Shown: positions 1 to 5,992 of the stretch, piece after piece
How positions within the stretch are numbered: position 1 is the stretch's first letter
Layout of the letters: every line of letters starts with the position of its first letter
Origin: JAJPJX01 sp964568355
GTDB taxonomy: Bacteria > Acidobacteriota > Terriglobia > Bryobacterales > Bryobacteraceae
Reading direction: 5' to 3'
DNA: 5,992 nt
Assembly (NCBI GenBank): GCA_964568355.1
Contig: CAZMRK010000211.1
Span: 1 to 5,992, forward strand
Notes under the pieces: generated by a model
Database searches by the model: none
What the model saw: only the letters and a program-made list of their open reading frames with translations
What the model was told of the DNA's origin: nothing
Made by a program: the position numbers and the translations under genes

Positions 1-836
1 ACCGGCACTCCTCCGTCGATGGGCAGCAGGTAGAGATTGTTGAACTGATCCGCGCCGCCGGCTTGGGAAGAGTAGAGAATGCGCTTGCCGTCCGGCGAGA
101 TATGCGGCCGGGTGCGGTAATAGCTCTGCTCGTGCGAGATGCGGACGGCTCGGGCCATGCCCCCCGGCTCGGCCGGCATGCGATAGAGATCGCCCGAGCC
201 TAACCCTATGTCACGGTTCGAAACGAAGACCAGCTCTTTGCCGTCCGGCATCCATGCGGGCTGAGTATGCATGTCCCACGCGCCAACATAGGGCCGTTCG
301 CGGGTATGGCGGTGATCCTCGGTCAACAGCTCCGCAGGACCGGCCCATTTTCCATCGCGAATCGGCCGCACCCAGATTTTGAAGTAGCCGGTCGAGCCGG
401 TGGAGACATATGCCAGGCGGCCTCCGTCCGGCGAAAAGACCGGGTCGGCGTAAAGTTCGGCATCGTCGGTGAGGCGCCGCTGCTCTCCGGTTTCGAGGTT
501 GACGATCTCCAGTTGAATGCCGCGCGTATCGTCGTCGGCGGTATAGACAATCCACTTGCCGTCCGGGGACCAGGCCGGGGAGGAATGGTACTTGCGGCCT
601 GCCGTCAATTCAAAGGCTTCGCCCGTGGCAGGGTCCACCTTCCAGATGGAACCCTGCATCGAAAAAGCGATCCACTTGCCGTCCGGAGACCAGCACGGCG
701 CCCAAGGAGTAGCCGAGGGCGCCGGAGGCAGGTAGTAGTTGTGCATGTACGGCCCGCCGTGCCGGGCGGCCAGGTAGTGGGGCGGCTCGGCACGCGCACA
801 CCAGATGACCAAAGCCAGCAGGAGAGAACGTCTCAT
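1..836 (-). CDS. Exported PD40/WD40-like beta-propeller protein, N-terminal part (C-terminus cut by window edge)
   Basis: The reading frame is open from an ATG at 836-834 to the left edge, giving 278 residues with no stop. Residues 1-16 form a signal peptide: two Arg, a hydrophobic core LLLALVIW, then ARA before Glu17, so the protein is exported. Five PD40-type blade motifs (S/M-P-D-G) lie at about residues 50, 90, 135, 196 and 247, several in the form WSPDGKW followed by a hydrophobic strand, as in TolB-like propellers. The segment YMHNYYLPPAP (30-40) before the first blade recalls large acidobacterial proteins in which the propeller is followed by a metal-dependent hydrolase domain (amidohydrolase or PHP type). 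That half is outside the window, so catalysis is inference. The start is chosen because it gives the signal peptide and lies 6 bp after the receptor stop. No good Shine-Dalgarno precedes it, so coupled translation is likely. It is not TolB of Tol-Pal: no tol genes or pal are nearby. Confidence 0.88.
   Translation of the reverse strand, partial: MRRSLLLALVIWCARAEPPHYLAARHGGPYMHNYYLPPAPSATPWAPCWSPDGKWIAFSMQGSIWKVDPATGEAFELTAGRKYHSSPAWSPDGKWIVYTADDDTRGIQLEIVNLETGEQRRLTDDAELYADPVFSPDGGRLAYVSTGSTGYFKIWVRPIRDGKWAGPAELLTEDHRHTRERPYVGAWDMHTQPAWMPDGKELVFVSNRDIGLGSGDLYRMPAEPGGMARAVRISHEQSYYRTRPHISPDGKRILYSSQAGGADQFNNLYLLPIDGGVP
551..573 (-). repeat. Blade-encoding repeat copy 1 (WSPDGKWI)
   Basis: This 23-nt stretch matches 671-693 with a single mismatch, exactly 120 bp (40 codons) away. 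It encodes the second WSPDGKWI motif of the propeller, at residues 89-96. The exact one-blade spacing points to blade duplication or to strong constraint on this turn, not to a mobile or regulatory repeat. Confidence 0.75.
671..693 (-). repeat. Blade-encoding repeat copy 2 (WSPDGKWI)
   Basis: This is the partner of 551-573 and encodes the first WSPDGKWI motif, at residues 49-56. Looser versions of the same SPDG coding (plus-strand core tgccgtccgg or ccgtccgg) recur near 87-96, 239-248 and 423-430, at the other blades. Confidence 0.75.
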
Positions 837-842
837 AGACGC

Positions 843-3800
843 TCAAAAGTATATCTTTGCTGCCATCATGACAACCCGGGGGCTGCCGTTCTGCGTGGTG
901 ATCATCCCGAACACGAGGTTCGGAAGCGCGTTGTTGGGCGGGCCTGCGTTCATGTGATTGAACAGATTCTGCGCTTCGAAGCGAATCTGGGCATAGCGGG
1001 ATTCCTTGCCCAACCCGAAATTCTTCATCAAAGCAAAATCCCACTGGCTGAAGCCAGGCCCACGCATGCCCTGGAGCGTGCTTCCCACATCGCCAATCTC
1101 GACGCCTTGCACGGGCCGGAACGCATCCGGATTGAAGTAGTACTGAAAACCGGACGCTCCCTGCAGGGCGGTGTGGCCGGAAACACCGTTGTCATACGGA
1201 ATACGCGGGTCGACGAAGCGCGGGCGCGTCAGCTTTCCCTCGCCAATCGTGATCCAGTTCCGGCAATATCCGGAGGCGCAGATGATCGAGAAGGGAGTTC
1301 CACCCCGATACAGGGTGGTTCCGGCCATACTCCATCCGCCGATCACCTTGTCCGCCAGTTTCTTGCCGAAGGTGTCCGGGCTGCGCAGGAAGCGCTTTCC
1401 GCGGCCGAAAGGCAGATCGACCACATAGTTCACGACCAGGCGATGGGTGACATCGAAGGGAGCAAGGCCATAGATATCGCTCATCGGGAGGTTGGCTTGC
1501 GGGGGGCCCTGGCTATTGCCATCGACTCCGACGCTGTTGATCCCCTGGGCGCCGATCCCGCCTCCCGCCTGCAGCATCTTGCTGAACGTGTAGTTGGCCA
1601 GGAAGCTGAACCCGCGCGCAAAACGATGCTCCACCTGGAAGTAGGCGGCATGGTAGTTGGAGTATCCCATAGGCTCGTTCACTCCCCAGACCTCGCGCCA
1701 GAGCGGCTGCACCTGCAGCACGCGTCCGAGGAAGTTGGTGGCGCCTCCCATGGTGGTTCCGGCTGGGATCTGGCCATAGAACGGATTGCTGACCAGAGTG
1801 TTCAGATTGTCGCCGAGCGGGACCCCCAGAGCGTGGTAAGCGTCCGGTACGCTGTGATAGTTGCCGAAAAACGGCAGGTCCCGGCCAAAGTTGCCGCTGT
1901 AGGAAGCCTCCAGGACCCAGACGTTCGTGCCTGAGCCTACCTCACGCTGCAGATTGAGCTGAACCGCGTGCTCGTAGCCGGGATATTGATTGTAGGCGGG
2001 CACAATCAGCCAATTTCCCATCGTGCTGAGGTTCAGCGCCAGGATGTCGCGAGTGAACGGCACGTAGCCTTGCCCATTCGGCAGCGGGACGTTGAAGCTG
2101 CTCAAATAAGTCAGGCCGCCGTTGGCGGTGCCATCCTGGGCCATGCGGGCAAAATCGCCATAGCCGGTGTTCTGGTTGGCGGAGTCGAGAAAACTGTCGC
2201 CGGTCATGGTGAGCCAGTTCAAGCCATAGCCGACCCGCACTACCGTACGAGGCAGGAACTGATAGGCGATGCCGGCGCGTGGTCCCAGGTGCCGCGGATA
2301 GGTCTTCTGCCAACTGCGATACGGATATTCCGGGGTCCCCAGCATAGCGATACGCCCATATACCCCCTGCGTGATCCAGGCCGGCTGTGCAAACGTGATG
2401 CCGGCCTCCTGCTGGACCTGGTTCCAGCTCCAGTCCGCATTCGGCTTCCAATCCCACTTATAGTTCGGATCCCAGACCATCTGCCGGTTGTAGCGTTCGG
2501 TGCGAGGAGGTTCGTAATCCCAGCGAAGGCCCAGATTCAGGGTGAGCTTGCGGGTCAGCTTGATATCGTCCTGACCATACAAACCGTGGTAGGTCTGAAG
2601 CGAGGCCGGGCCTGCCAACTGCGTCCCCTGGCCCCAGTTGGGAACACCCAGAAGCCAGCTCGCAAAGGGCAGGCCGGTGACCGGATTGTCGTAGTATTGC
2701 GAGGTTACTCGCCGGTCGGTGGTGATATTGAAGCTGCCCCCGCTGGTGACGTTGGAATAGTAGCGCCGGTGCTCGTAACCGACCTTGATCGAGTGTTTAC
2801 CCCAGATCTTCTGGACCGAGAACGCGCCCGTATAGCTGGTCTCGTTTACCGCATTGACGCTGCCACCCCCCGGCGTAAACAGGTAGTCCCCCGTGCCGAT
2901 ACTGGGGACTCGATTATTGTAGGTTCCGAGAAGATTCACCACTTCCCGCTGCAACCCCCAGTTGCTGGAATCCGCATCGACCTCCGAGCCCGTATAGGAG
3001 ACGGGACGCACCACCCCACCACGGAAGTTCAGCACGGTGGTGGGTGAGAGAGTCCAGGTGTGATCGACCGAAGCCGTATAGGCGGTCGAGGTGGAAATCG
3101 ACGCGGGCTGCAGGGCGCTGATCCAGCGCGGGCTGCTCGAATTGGAACTGTAGAGACTGATGGAACCGTGCGTCATGTGCCGGGAATTCCAGTTCTGATC
3201 GAGCCGCCCCGTCCATCGATCGTTGCTCGAGGGGTAAGCCACCGAACCGATATAGTTGGTGTTATTGTTGGACCCGGGCAAAGGCGCCTGATTCGGTTCC
3301 GGGAAATAGTCCAGGTAGATCTTGGAGAGCGGATTGAACCGCGACGCCGGGATGCGATTGCCTGGGAAAGGATTGCGGCGAACGCGGCTGCCCTCCACCG
3401 TCGACGTGAGCGGATCGAAAATCTGGACCGGTACGGCGCGGTCGTACAGGCTCTGTGAAAAATCCCCCTGCTTCTCCAGCGCCGTTGGCACGGAAGCCAG
3501 CGCCACGTTGCTGCCGGTGCTGCGCCGCGTCCCTTCATAGTTCAGGAAAAAGAAGGTCTTGTCGTGTCCGTCATAGACCTTGGGGATCCATACGGGACCG
3601 CCGAAGGTGCCGCCAAAGACATTGTCATGGAAGACGCCCTTGGCGCGGCCATAACGATTGGAGTTCCAATCGTTGGCATTCAGCTTGTCGTTGCGGAAAA
3701 ACTCATAGACGGATCCGTGAAAATTGTTGGTACCAGAGCGCGTCGCCAGGACCACGGCGCCTCCCGAAAGCCTGCCGTATTCGGAAGAAAGGCCGTTGGT

Positions 3801-4436
3801 CAATACCTTGAACTCCGAGACAGCTTCCATGGACGGAACCGACGGAGGCACCGTATGCAGATAACCTGTGGTCACCGGCACGCCATCAATAAAGTACTCG
3901 ATCTGCCCGGAGCGGCTGCCATTGATGCGGAGATCGTTTTGCGAGCTTCCGCTGACGTTGGCCGTCAGAAAGACGAAAGCCAGCACATCCCGGTTGTACT
4001 GCGCCAGGCCCTGGATGCGCTTGTTATCGATCACCAGCCCGGCCTGTTCGTCTTCCGTTCGCAGTAACGGCACTTCGCCGACGACGGTTACCGTTTCCGC
4101 CGCCGTGCCGACCTCCATGGCAATATTCAGGGTCAGGCGGTCGCCGACCTGCAAAACGATACCGTCCCGCGCCACTGGCTTGAAGCCGCTCTTCTGAGCA
4201 GTCAGGCGGTACTTGCCGGGCTGCAGAATCGGCACGGCATAATATCCTTCATCGTTCGATGATGTTCTTCGGGCGGTGCCGGTATCGGTGTTGACGACCA
4301 TGATCTCCGCCTGAGGCACTACCGCCCGGCTGGGATCGGTCACGCGGCCGGTAATTTCGGCGTTCTGTGCGATGGCCACTGGCGCAAACAGCGCGAGTAT
4401 CACAAGGATCCGCGCAATTTCTTTACTGTTGCTCAT
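843..4436 (-). CDS. Oar-like TonB-dependent outer-membrane receptor with carboxypeptidase-regulatory-like domain
   Basis: Complete 1,197-residue protein, normal for acidobacterial Oar-like receptors. Residues 1-23 are a signal peptide ending AIA before Gln24. Residues 25-112 form a carboxypeptidase-regulatory-like beta-sandwich (ITGRVTDPSRAVV, then GYYAVPILQPGKYRLTA). ETVTV at 114-118 is a candidate TonB box. The plug covers about 120-235, with YFIDGVPV and then SSEYGRLSGG and SGTNNFHGS. The remainder is an outer-membrane beta-barrel rich in aromatic residues and Asn/Gly loops. The C-terminal part has the family pattern MRGPGFSQWDFALMKNF, then FEAQNLFNHMN, and ends in Phe, the usual BAM signal. 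The likely role is TonB-driven binding or uptake of a large ligand at the outer membrane; the ligand cannot be read from sequence. There is no STN signalling domain between the signal peptide and the plug. The ATG at 4436 has AGGAG six bases upstream and overlaps the upstream gene by 14 bp. Only two cysteines, 1053 and 1058, are present. Confidence 0.95.
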   Translation of the reverse strand: MSNSKEIARILVILALFAPVAIAQNAEITGRVTDPSRAVVPQAEIMVVNTDTGTARRTSSNDEGYYAVPILQPGKYRLTAQKSGFKPVARDGIVLQVGDRLTLNIAMEVGTAAETVTVVGEVPLLRTEDEQAGLVIDNKRIQGLAQYNRDVLAFVFLTANVSGSSQNDLRINGSRSGQIEYFIDGVPVTTGYLHTVPPSVPSMEAVSEFKVLTNGLSSEYGRLSGGAVVLATRSGTNNFHGSVYEFFRNDKLNANDWNSNRYGRAKGVFHDNVFGGTFGGPVWIPKVYDGHDKTFFFLNYEGTRRSTGSNVALASVPTALEKQGDFSQSLYDRAVPVQIFDPLTSTVEGSRVRRNPFPGNRIPASRFNPLSKIYLDYFPEPNQAPLPGSNNNTNYIGSVAYPSSNDRWTGRLDQNWNSRHMTHGSISLYSSNSSSPRWISALQPASISTSTAYTASVDHTWTLSPTTVLNFRGGVVRPVSYTGSEVDADSSNWGLQREVVNLLGTYNNRVPSIGTGDYLFTPGGGSVNAVNETSYTGAFSVQKIWGKHSIKVGYEHRRYYSNVTSGGSFNITTDRRVTSQYYDNPVTGLPFASWLLGVPNWGQGTQLAGPASLQTYHGLYGQDDIKLTRKLTLNLGLRWDYEPPRTERYNRQMVWDPNYKWDWKPNADWSWNQVQQEAGITFAQPAWITQGVYGRIAMLGTPEYPYRSWQKTYPRHLGPRAGIAYQFLPRTVVRVGYGLNWLTMTGDSFLDSANQNTGYGDFARMAQDGTANGGLTYLSSFNVPLPNGQGYVPFTRDILALNLSTMGNWLIVPAYNQYPGYEHAVQLNLQREVGSGTNVWVLEASYSGNFGRDLPFFGNYHSVPDAYHALGVPLGDNLNTLVSNPFYGQIPAGTTMGGATNFLGRVLQVQPLWREVWGVNEPMGYSNYHAAYFQVEHRFARGFSFLANYTFSKMLQAGGGIGAQGINSVGVDGNSQGPPQANLPMSDIYGLAPFDVTHRLVVNYVVDLPFGRGKRFLRSPDTFGKKLADKVIGGWSMAGTTLYRGGTPFSIICASGYCRNWITIGEGKLTRPRFVDPRIPYDNGVSGHTALQGASGFQYYFNPDAFRPVQGVEIGDVGSTLQGMRGPGFSQWDFALMKNFGLGKESRYAQIRFEAQNLFNHMNAGPPNNALPNLVFGMITTQNGSPRVVMMAAKIYF
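4083..4097 (-). other. Candidate TonB box (ETVTV) of the receptor
   Basis: Residues 114-118 read ETVTV, which fits the usual TonB-box pattern (Asp/Glu, Thr/Ser, then alternating hydrophobic residues and Thr). It sits directly before the plug and after the regulatory-like domain, where TonB would reach it from the periplasm. In Oar-like proteins a similar stretch may also be the last strand of the beta-sandwich domain, so the assignment is tentative. Confidence 0.55.
4423..4436 (-). other. 14-bp gene overlap (anti-sigma-like stop / receptor start)
   Basis: The minus-strand sequence ATGAGCAACAGTAA contains the receptor ATG at its start and the upstream TAA at its end, in different frames. Ribosomes ending the upstream gene stop about 14 bases past the next start, so the two products are probably made in coupled fashion from one mRNA. 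Confidence 0.9.
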
Positions 4437-5992
4437 GACTCTCTCCTGATCTCTGATGGAAAGCGGTTGTGGAGCCCTGGAAGATCTCCGCCGCGCGGAT
4501 TTCCAGGTCTCGCGAGCGGGTCTCCACGGCAGAAACGGAAATCAGCAGGCGCCGGAGCGCTTCGTCCGCTGGTTCGGTCAGCCGTCCTTCTCCAGTGAAA
4601 AGGATCTGGGCCAGACGTTGTGATTCGTTGGCTGCCTCAAACAGACCCGTCACGGCGACGGGCCAGGAAACCGGATCCTCCGTACCGGGCGGGACCGCCG
4701 GTGTGGGGAATAACGGCCGCACTTCCGACAGAAAGGCCGATGCGTCCTGGCGCATGCCCGCCGCATGGTCCCGCACGATTTTTTCCAGCAGGCCGGCCGA
4801 CACGGGACCGAGGTCCTGTACGAATTCGGCGGAGAACGTCGCAGCCAGGCGATGCAGGGCCCAGGCGTGCAACAGCCAGGCATTCGAGCTGGTGACCACG
4901 CGATTCGAGATCTCGGTCAGGCGTGCCGGCACCACGCTCTCCCCTACCAGAGCGCGGAGGTAGTCCTCGCCCCTCCTCGCCTCCGCCACCACAATCTTCG
5001 ACTCACTCGGGCGGACCGTCTTCTCCCGCGCTTCCGCAAATGTTTGTACGTCCAACCGCAAGCCGGGAAATTTGCCCAGGGCTGCCAGGAGAAGTTCCTT
5101 TTCTTCCTGCGTATCCACCAGACCCCGAACCGTCGCGGTGTATCCGGAGCGCACCACTTCAAAGGAAGCGTCCGTGCAGCGGCGCATCTGGTGGAGGACG
5201 TAGAAAGCCTGTACCGTAAGTTCGGCAGCGGATTCCCGAGGTACCGGCAAAGAGCGGGGAAGCGCAACCGGCGCAGCAGGCGCCGGCGGCTTCGCACGGA
5301 TCGTTTGCCGATCCGGCAGGGGGACTTCCGGAAAAATGGCAGGATCCAGGGCGGCAGCGGGCAGCACGGTAAAGGCCATCTCCGTCAGTTCATACTCGCG
5401 GTCGCCTCCCTCGGCGAGTACGTGCAAGCTCTCCTGGACAGGGTGCAGGTCCGCTTGGCGAAGCACCAATTCCGCCTGCTCCACATAGGGGCGCGGTCCA
5501 GCCGCCGGCAGGGTCGTGCGAATCACCCACGCGGGAGAACCATCGGCCAGACCGCGAGTTTCCACAACCTGCTGCTTTGCCGGAAGGGCATCCGCCCACT
5601 GGCGGTAGGACGATGTGGAGAGCGGCCGCTCGGCATTCAGCCGGTTGCGTTCCAGCAGGTCCTCCACCTCGCGCCAGATCCCATCGCCGCCCCTGTGCTC
5701 GCGGCGAGCGCGCTCGATAGCCGTCCAGGTTTCGACGGTACCGGTCTCCTGGCTGCCTGCGGCCCGGCGTCTGACCCGAATCTTCTGATAGACAACCGGC
5801 TGCGTGACCGGACTCGTCCGCTGGCTTTCTGCTGCTTCGGCGCGTTGATATAGCTGGTGCGCGGAAACCGGATCCGGTGAGCTGAGCTTCAGCCACAGCA
5901 GGATGCTCAAGGCCGTGGCCGCCATGGCGGCCTGTACCGGCAGGCGTCCGAACCAGCCCGGGAACCGCTTCTTTTTCGCCCCCGGCTCCTCG
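4423..5992 (-). CDS. Membrane-anchored anti-sigma-factor-like protein (N-terminus outside window)
   Basis: The frame ends with TAA at 4425-4423 and is open to the right edge. The first in-window ATG, at 5925, lies inside the membrane helix. It has no Shine-Dalgarno, and the 22 codons before it are open and protein-like, so the true start is outside. Numbering from that ATG: a basic stretch AKKKRF about 15 residues before it; a single membrane helix from about 6 residues before it to residue 12 (ATALSILLWL); and an extracytoplasmic region of about 480 residues. Residues 22-205 resemble LolA/RseB-type sensor domains (VVYQKIRV, ETWT, SYRQW, AELVLRQADLHPVQ, REYELTEMAF). Residues 210-230 are a Pro/Ala linker. 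Residues 236-298 look BON-like (TVRGLVDTQEEKELLLAAL). Residues 312-485 are mostly helical. The inferred role is a transmembrane anti-sigma regulator, whose zinc-finger domain would lie upstream. That role is unproven because the sigma-binding part is not visible. The C-terminus overlaps the receptor gene by 14 bp. Confidence 0.75.
   Translation of the reverse strand, partial: EEPGAKKKRFPGWFGRLPVQAAMAATALSILLWLKLSSPDPVSAHQLYQRAEAAESQRTSPVTQPVVYQKIRVRRRAAGSQETGTVETWTAIERARREHRGGDGIWREVEDLLERNRLNAERPLSTSSYRQWADALPAKQQVVETRGLADGSPAWVIRTTLPAAGPRPYVEQAELVLRQADLHPVQESLHVLAEGGDREYELTEMAFTVLPAAALDPAIFPEVPLPDRQTIRAKPPAPAAPVALPRSLPVPRESAAELTVQAFYVLHQMRRCTDASFEVVRSGYTATVRGLVDTQEEKELLLAALGKFPGLRLDVQTFAEAREKTVRPSESKIVVAEARRGEDYLRALVGESVVPARLTEISNRVVTSSNAWLLHAWALHRLAATFSAEFVQDLGPVSAGLLEKIVRDHAAGMRQDASAFLSEVRPLFPTPAVPPGTEDPVSWPVAVTGLFEAANESQRLAQILFTGEGRLTEPADEALRRLLISVSAVETRSRDLEIRAAEIFQGSTTAFHQRSGESHEQQ
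4443..4447 (-). promoter_or_regulatory. Shine-Dalgarno AGGAG for the receptor gene
   Basis: On the minus strand AGGAG, extended to AGGAGAGAG, lies six bases before the receptor ATG at 4436. It sits inside the last codons of the upstream gene. It fixes the receptor start and suggests efficient initiation even though the message is still being translated from the gene before it. Confidence 0.85.
5032..5220 (-). other. BON-like segment in the extracytoplasmic region
   Basis: This covers residues 236-298, counted from the ATG at 5925. A helix (LTVQAFYVLHQM) leads into strand-like EVVRSGYTATVRGLV. A DTQEEKELLLAAL helix and the strand LRLDVQTF follow. The order helix-strand-strand-helix-strand and the V-x-G-x-V turn followed by an acidic helix resemble BON domains. 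The match is from pattern only, and a lone cysteine (residue 250) lies in it. Confidence 0.45.
5890..5943 (-). other. Single transmembrane helix of the anti-sigma-like protein
   Basis: About 18 residues, LPVQAAMAATALSILLWL, are hydrophobic and uncharged. They are preceded by a basic segment (KKKRF, then R) and followed by Lys and then SSPDP. By the positive-inside rule the N-terminus is cytoplasmic and the long C-terminal part is extracytoplasmic, as in ECF anti-sigma factors. Confidence 0.75.

Noticed and set aside
551..693. CRISPR or mobile-element repeat
   Set aside because: The repeats are in frame, encode the propeller blade motif and are spaced by one blade. There are no spacers, inverted ends or transposase.
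1..836. TolB of the Tol-Pal system
   Set aside because: Only the PD40 blades are shared. No tolQRA or pal is present, and the N-terminal segment before the blades is unlike the TolB N-terminal domain.
267..1934. 555-codon plus-strand ORF spanning the receptor/propeller junction
   Set aside because: It is antisense to two well-supported genes and crosses their boundary. Its product is low-complexity and rich in Arg, Val and His, with no recognisable motif. It is typical of antisense frames in GC-rich DNA.
1968..3047. 359-codon plus-strand ORF inside the receptor gene
   Set aside because: It is wholly antisense to the receptor, with no Shine-Dalgarno or domain signature. The minus frame has clear family motifs throughout.
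843..4436. FecA-type transducer or SusC assignment for the receptor
   Set aside because: No STN domain is visible after the signal peptide. No SusD-like gene is adjacent in the window, and the plug and C-terminal motifs match the Oar-like acidobacterial type better.
4423..4460. Separate promoter or terminator between regulator and receptor
   Set aside because: The genes overlap, and no hairpin with a T-run or plausible -35/-10 pair stands out in this coding sequence.
4765..5853. 362-codon plus-strand ORF opposite the anti-sigma-like gene
   Set aside because: It is an antisense shadow: composition dominated by Arg, Gly and Gln, with no signal peptide or motif. The minus frame has a membrane helix and structured domains.

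Overview
The window looks like a piece of a GC-rich chromosome from an Acidobacteriota member, most likely of the Solibacter/Bryobacterales type. This rests on the central gene: a roughly 1,200-residue Oar-like TonB-dependent receptor with an N-terminal carboxypeptidase-regulatory-like domain, a family greatly expanded in that phylum. The neighbouring PD40 protein has the same flavour. The taxonomic call is by recognition, not by a search.

Layout: the whole window is coding on the minus strand and reads as one operon of three genes, transcribed from high to low coordinates. (1) 5992-4423: a membrane-anchored protein that looks like the transmembrane and periplasmic part of an anti-sigma factor. 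Its N-terminus lies outside the window. It has a basic cytoplasmic stretch, one membrane helix, a LolA/RseB-like region, a proline-rich linker, a BON-like segment and a helical C-terminal region. (2) 4436-843: the complete Oar-like receptor with signal peptide, regulatory domain, candidate TonB box, plug, long beta-barrel and terminal Phe. (3) 836 to the left edge: the first 278 residues of an exported PD40/WD40-like beta-propeller protein, cut by the window edge. Its full form is probably a propeller fused to a metal-dependent hydrolase.

The genes are tightly packed. Gene 1 and gene 2 overlap by 14 bp, with a strong Shine-Dalgarno for the receptor inside the end of gene 1. Gene 2 and gene 3 are 6 bp apart with no clear Shine-Dalgarno. 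No stretch longer than 6 bp is non-coding. I see no promoter, terminator, RNA gene, mobile element or CRISPR, and long plus-strand ORFs are antisense shadows.

How they may work together (inference): a membrane regulator senses an envelope or substrate state and controls a sigma factor encoded further upstream, outside the window. The receptor takes up or binds a large ligand, and the exported propeller protein binds or processes the substrate. The receptor lacks the short N-terminal signalling (STN) domain of FecA-type transducers, so if a surface-signalling loop exists here it is not wired like Fec. That is the most interesting point in an otherwise recognisable acidobacterial locus.
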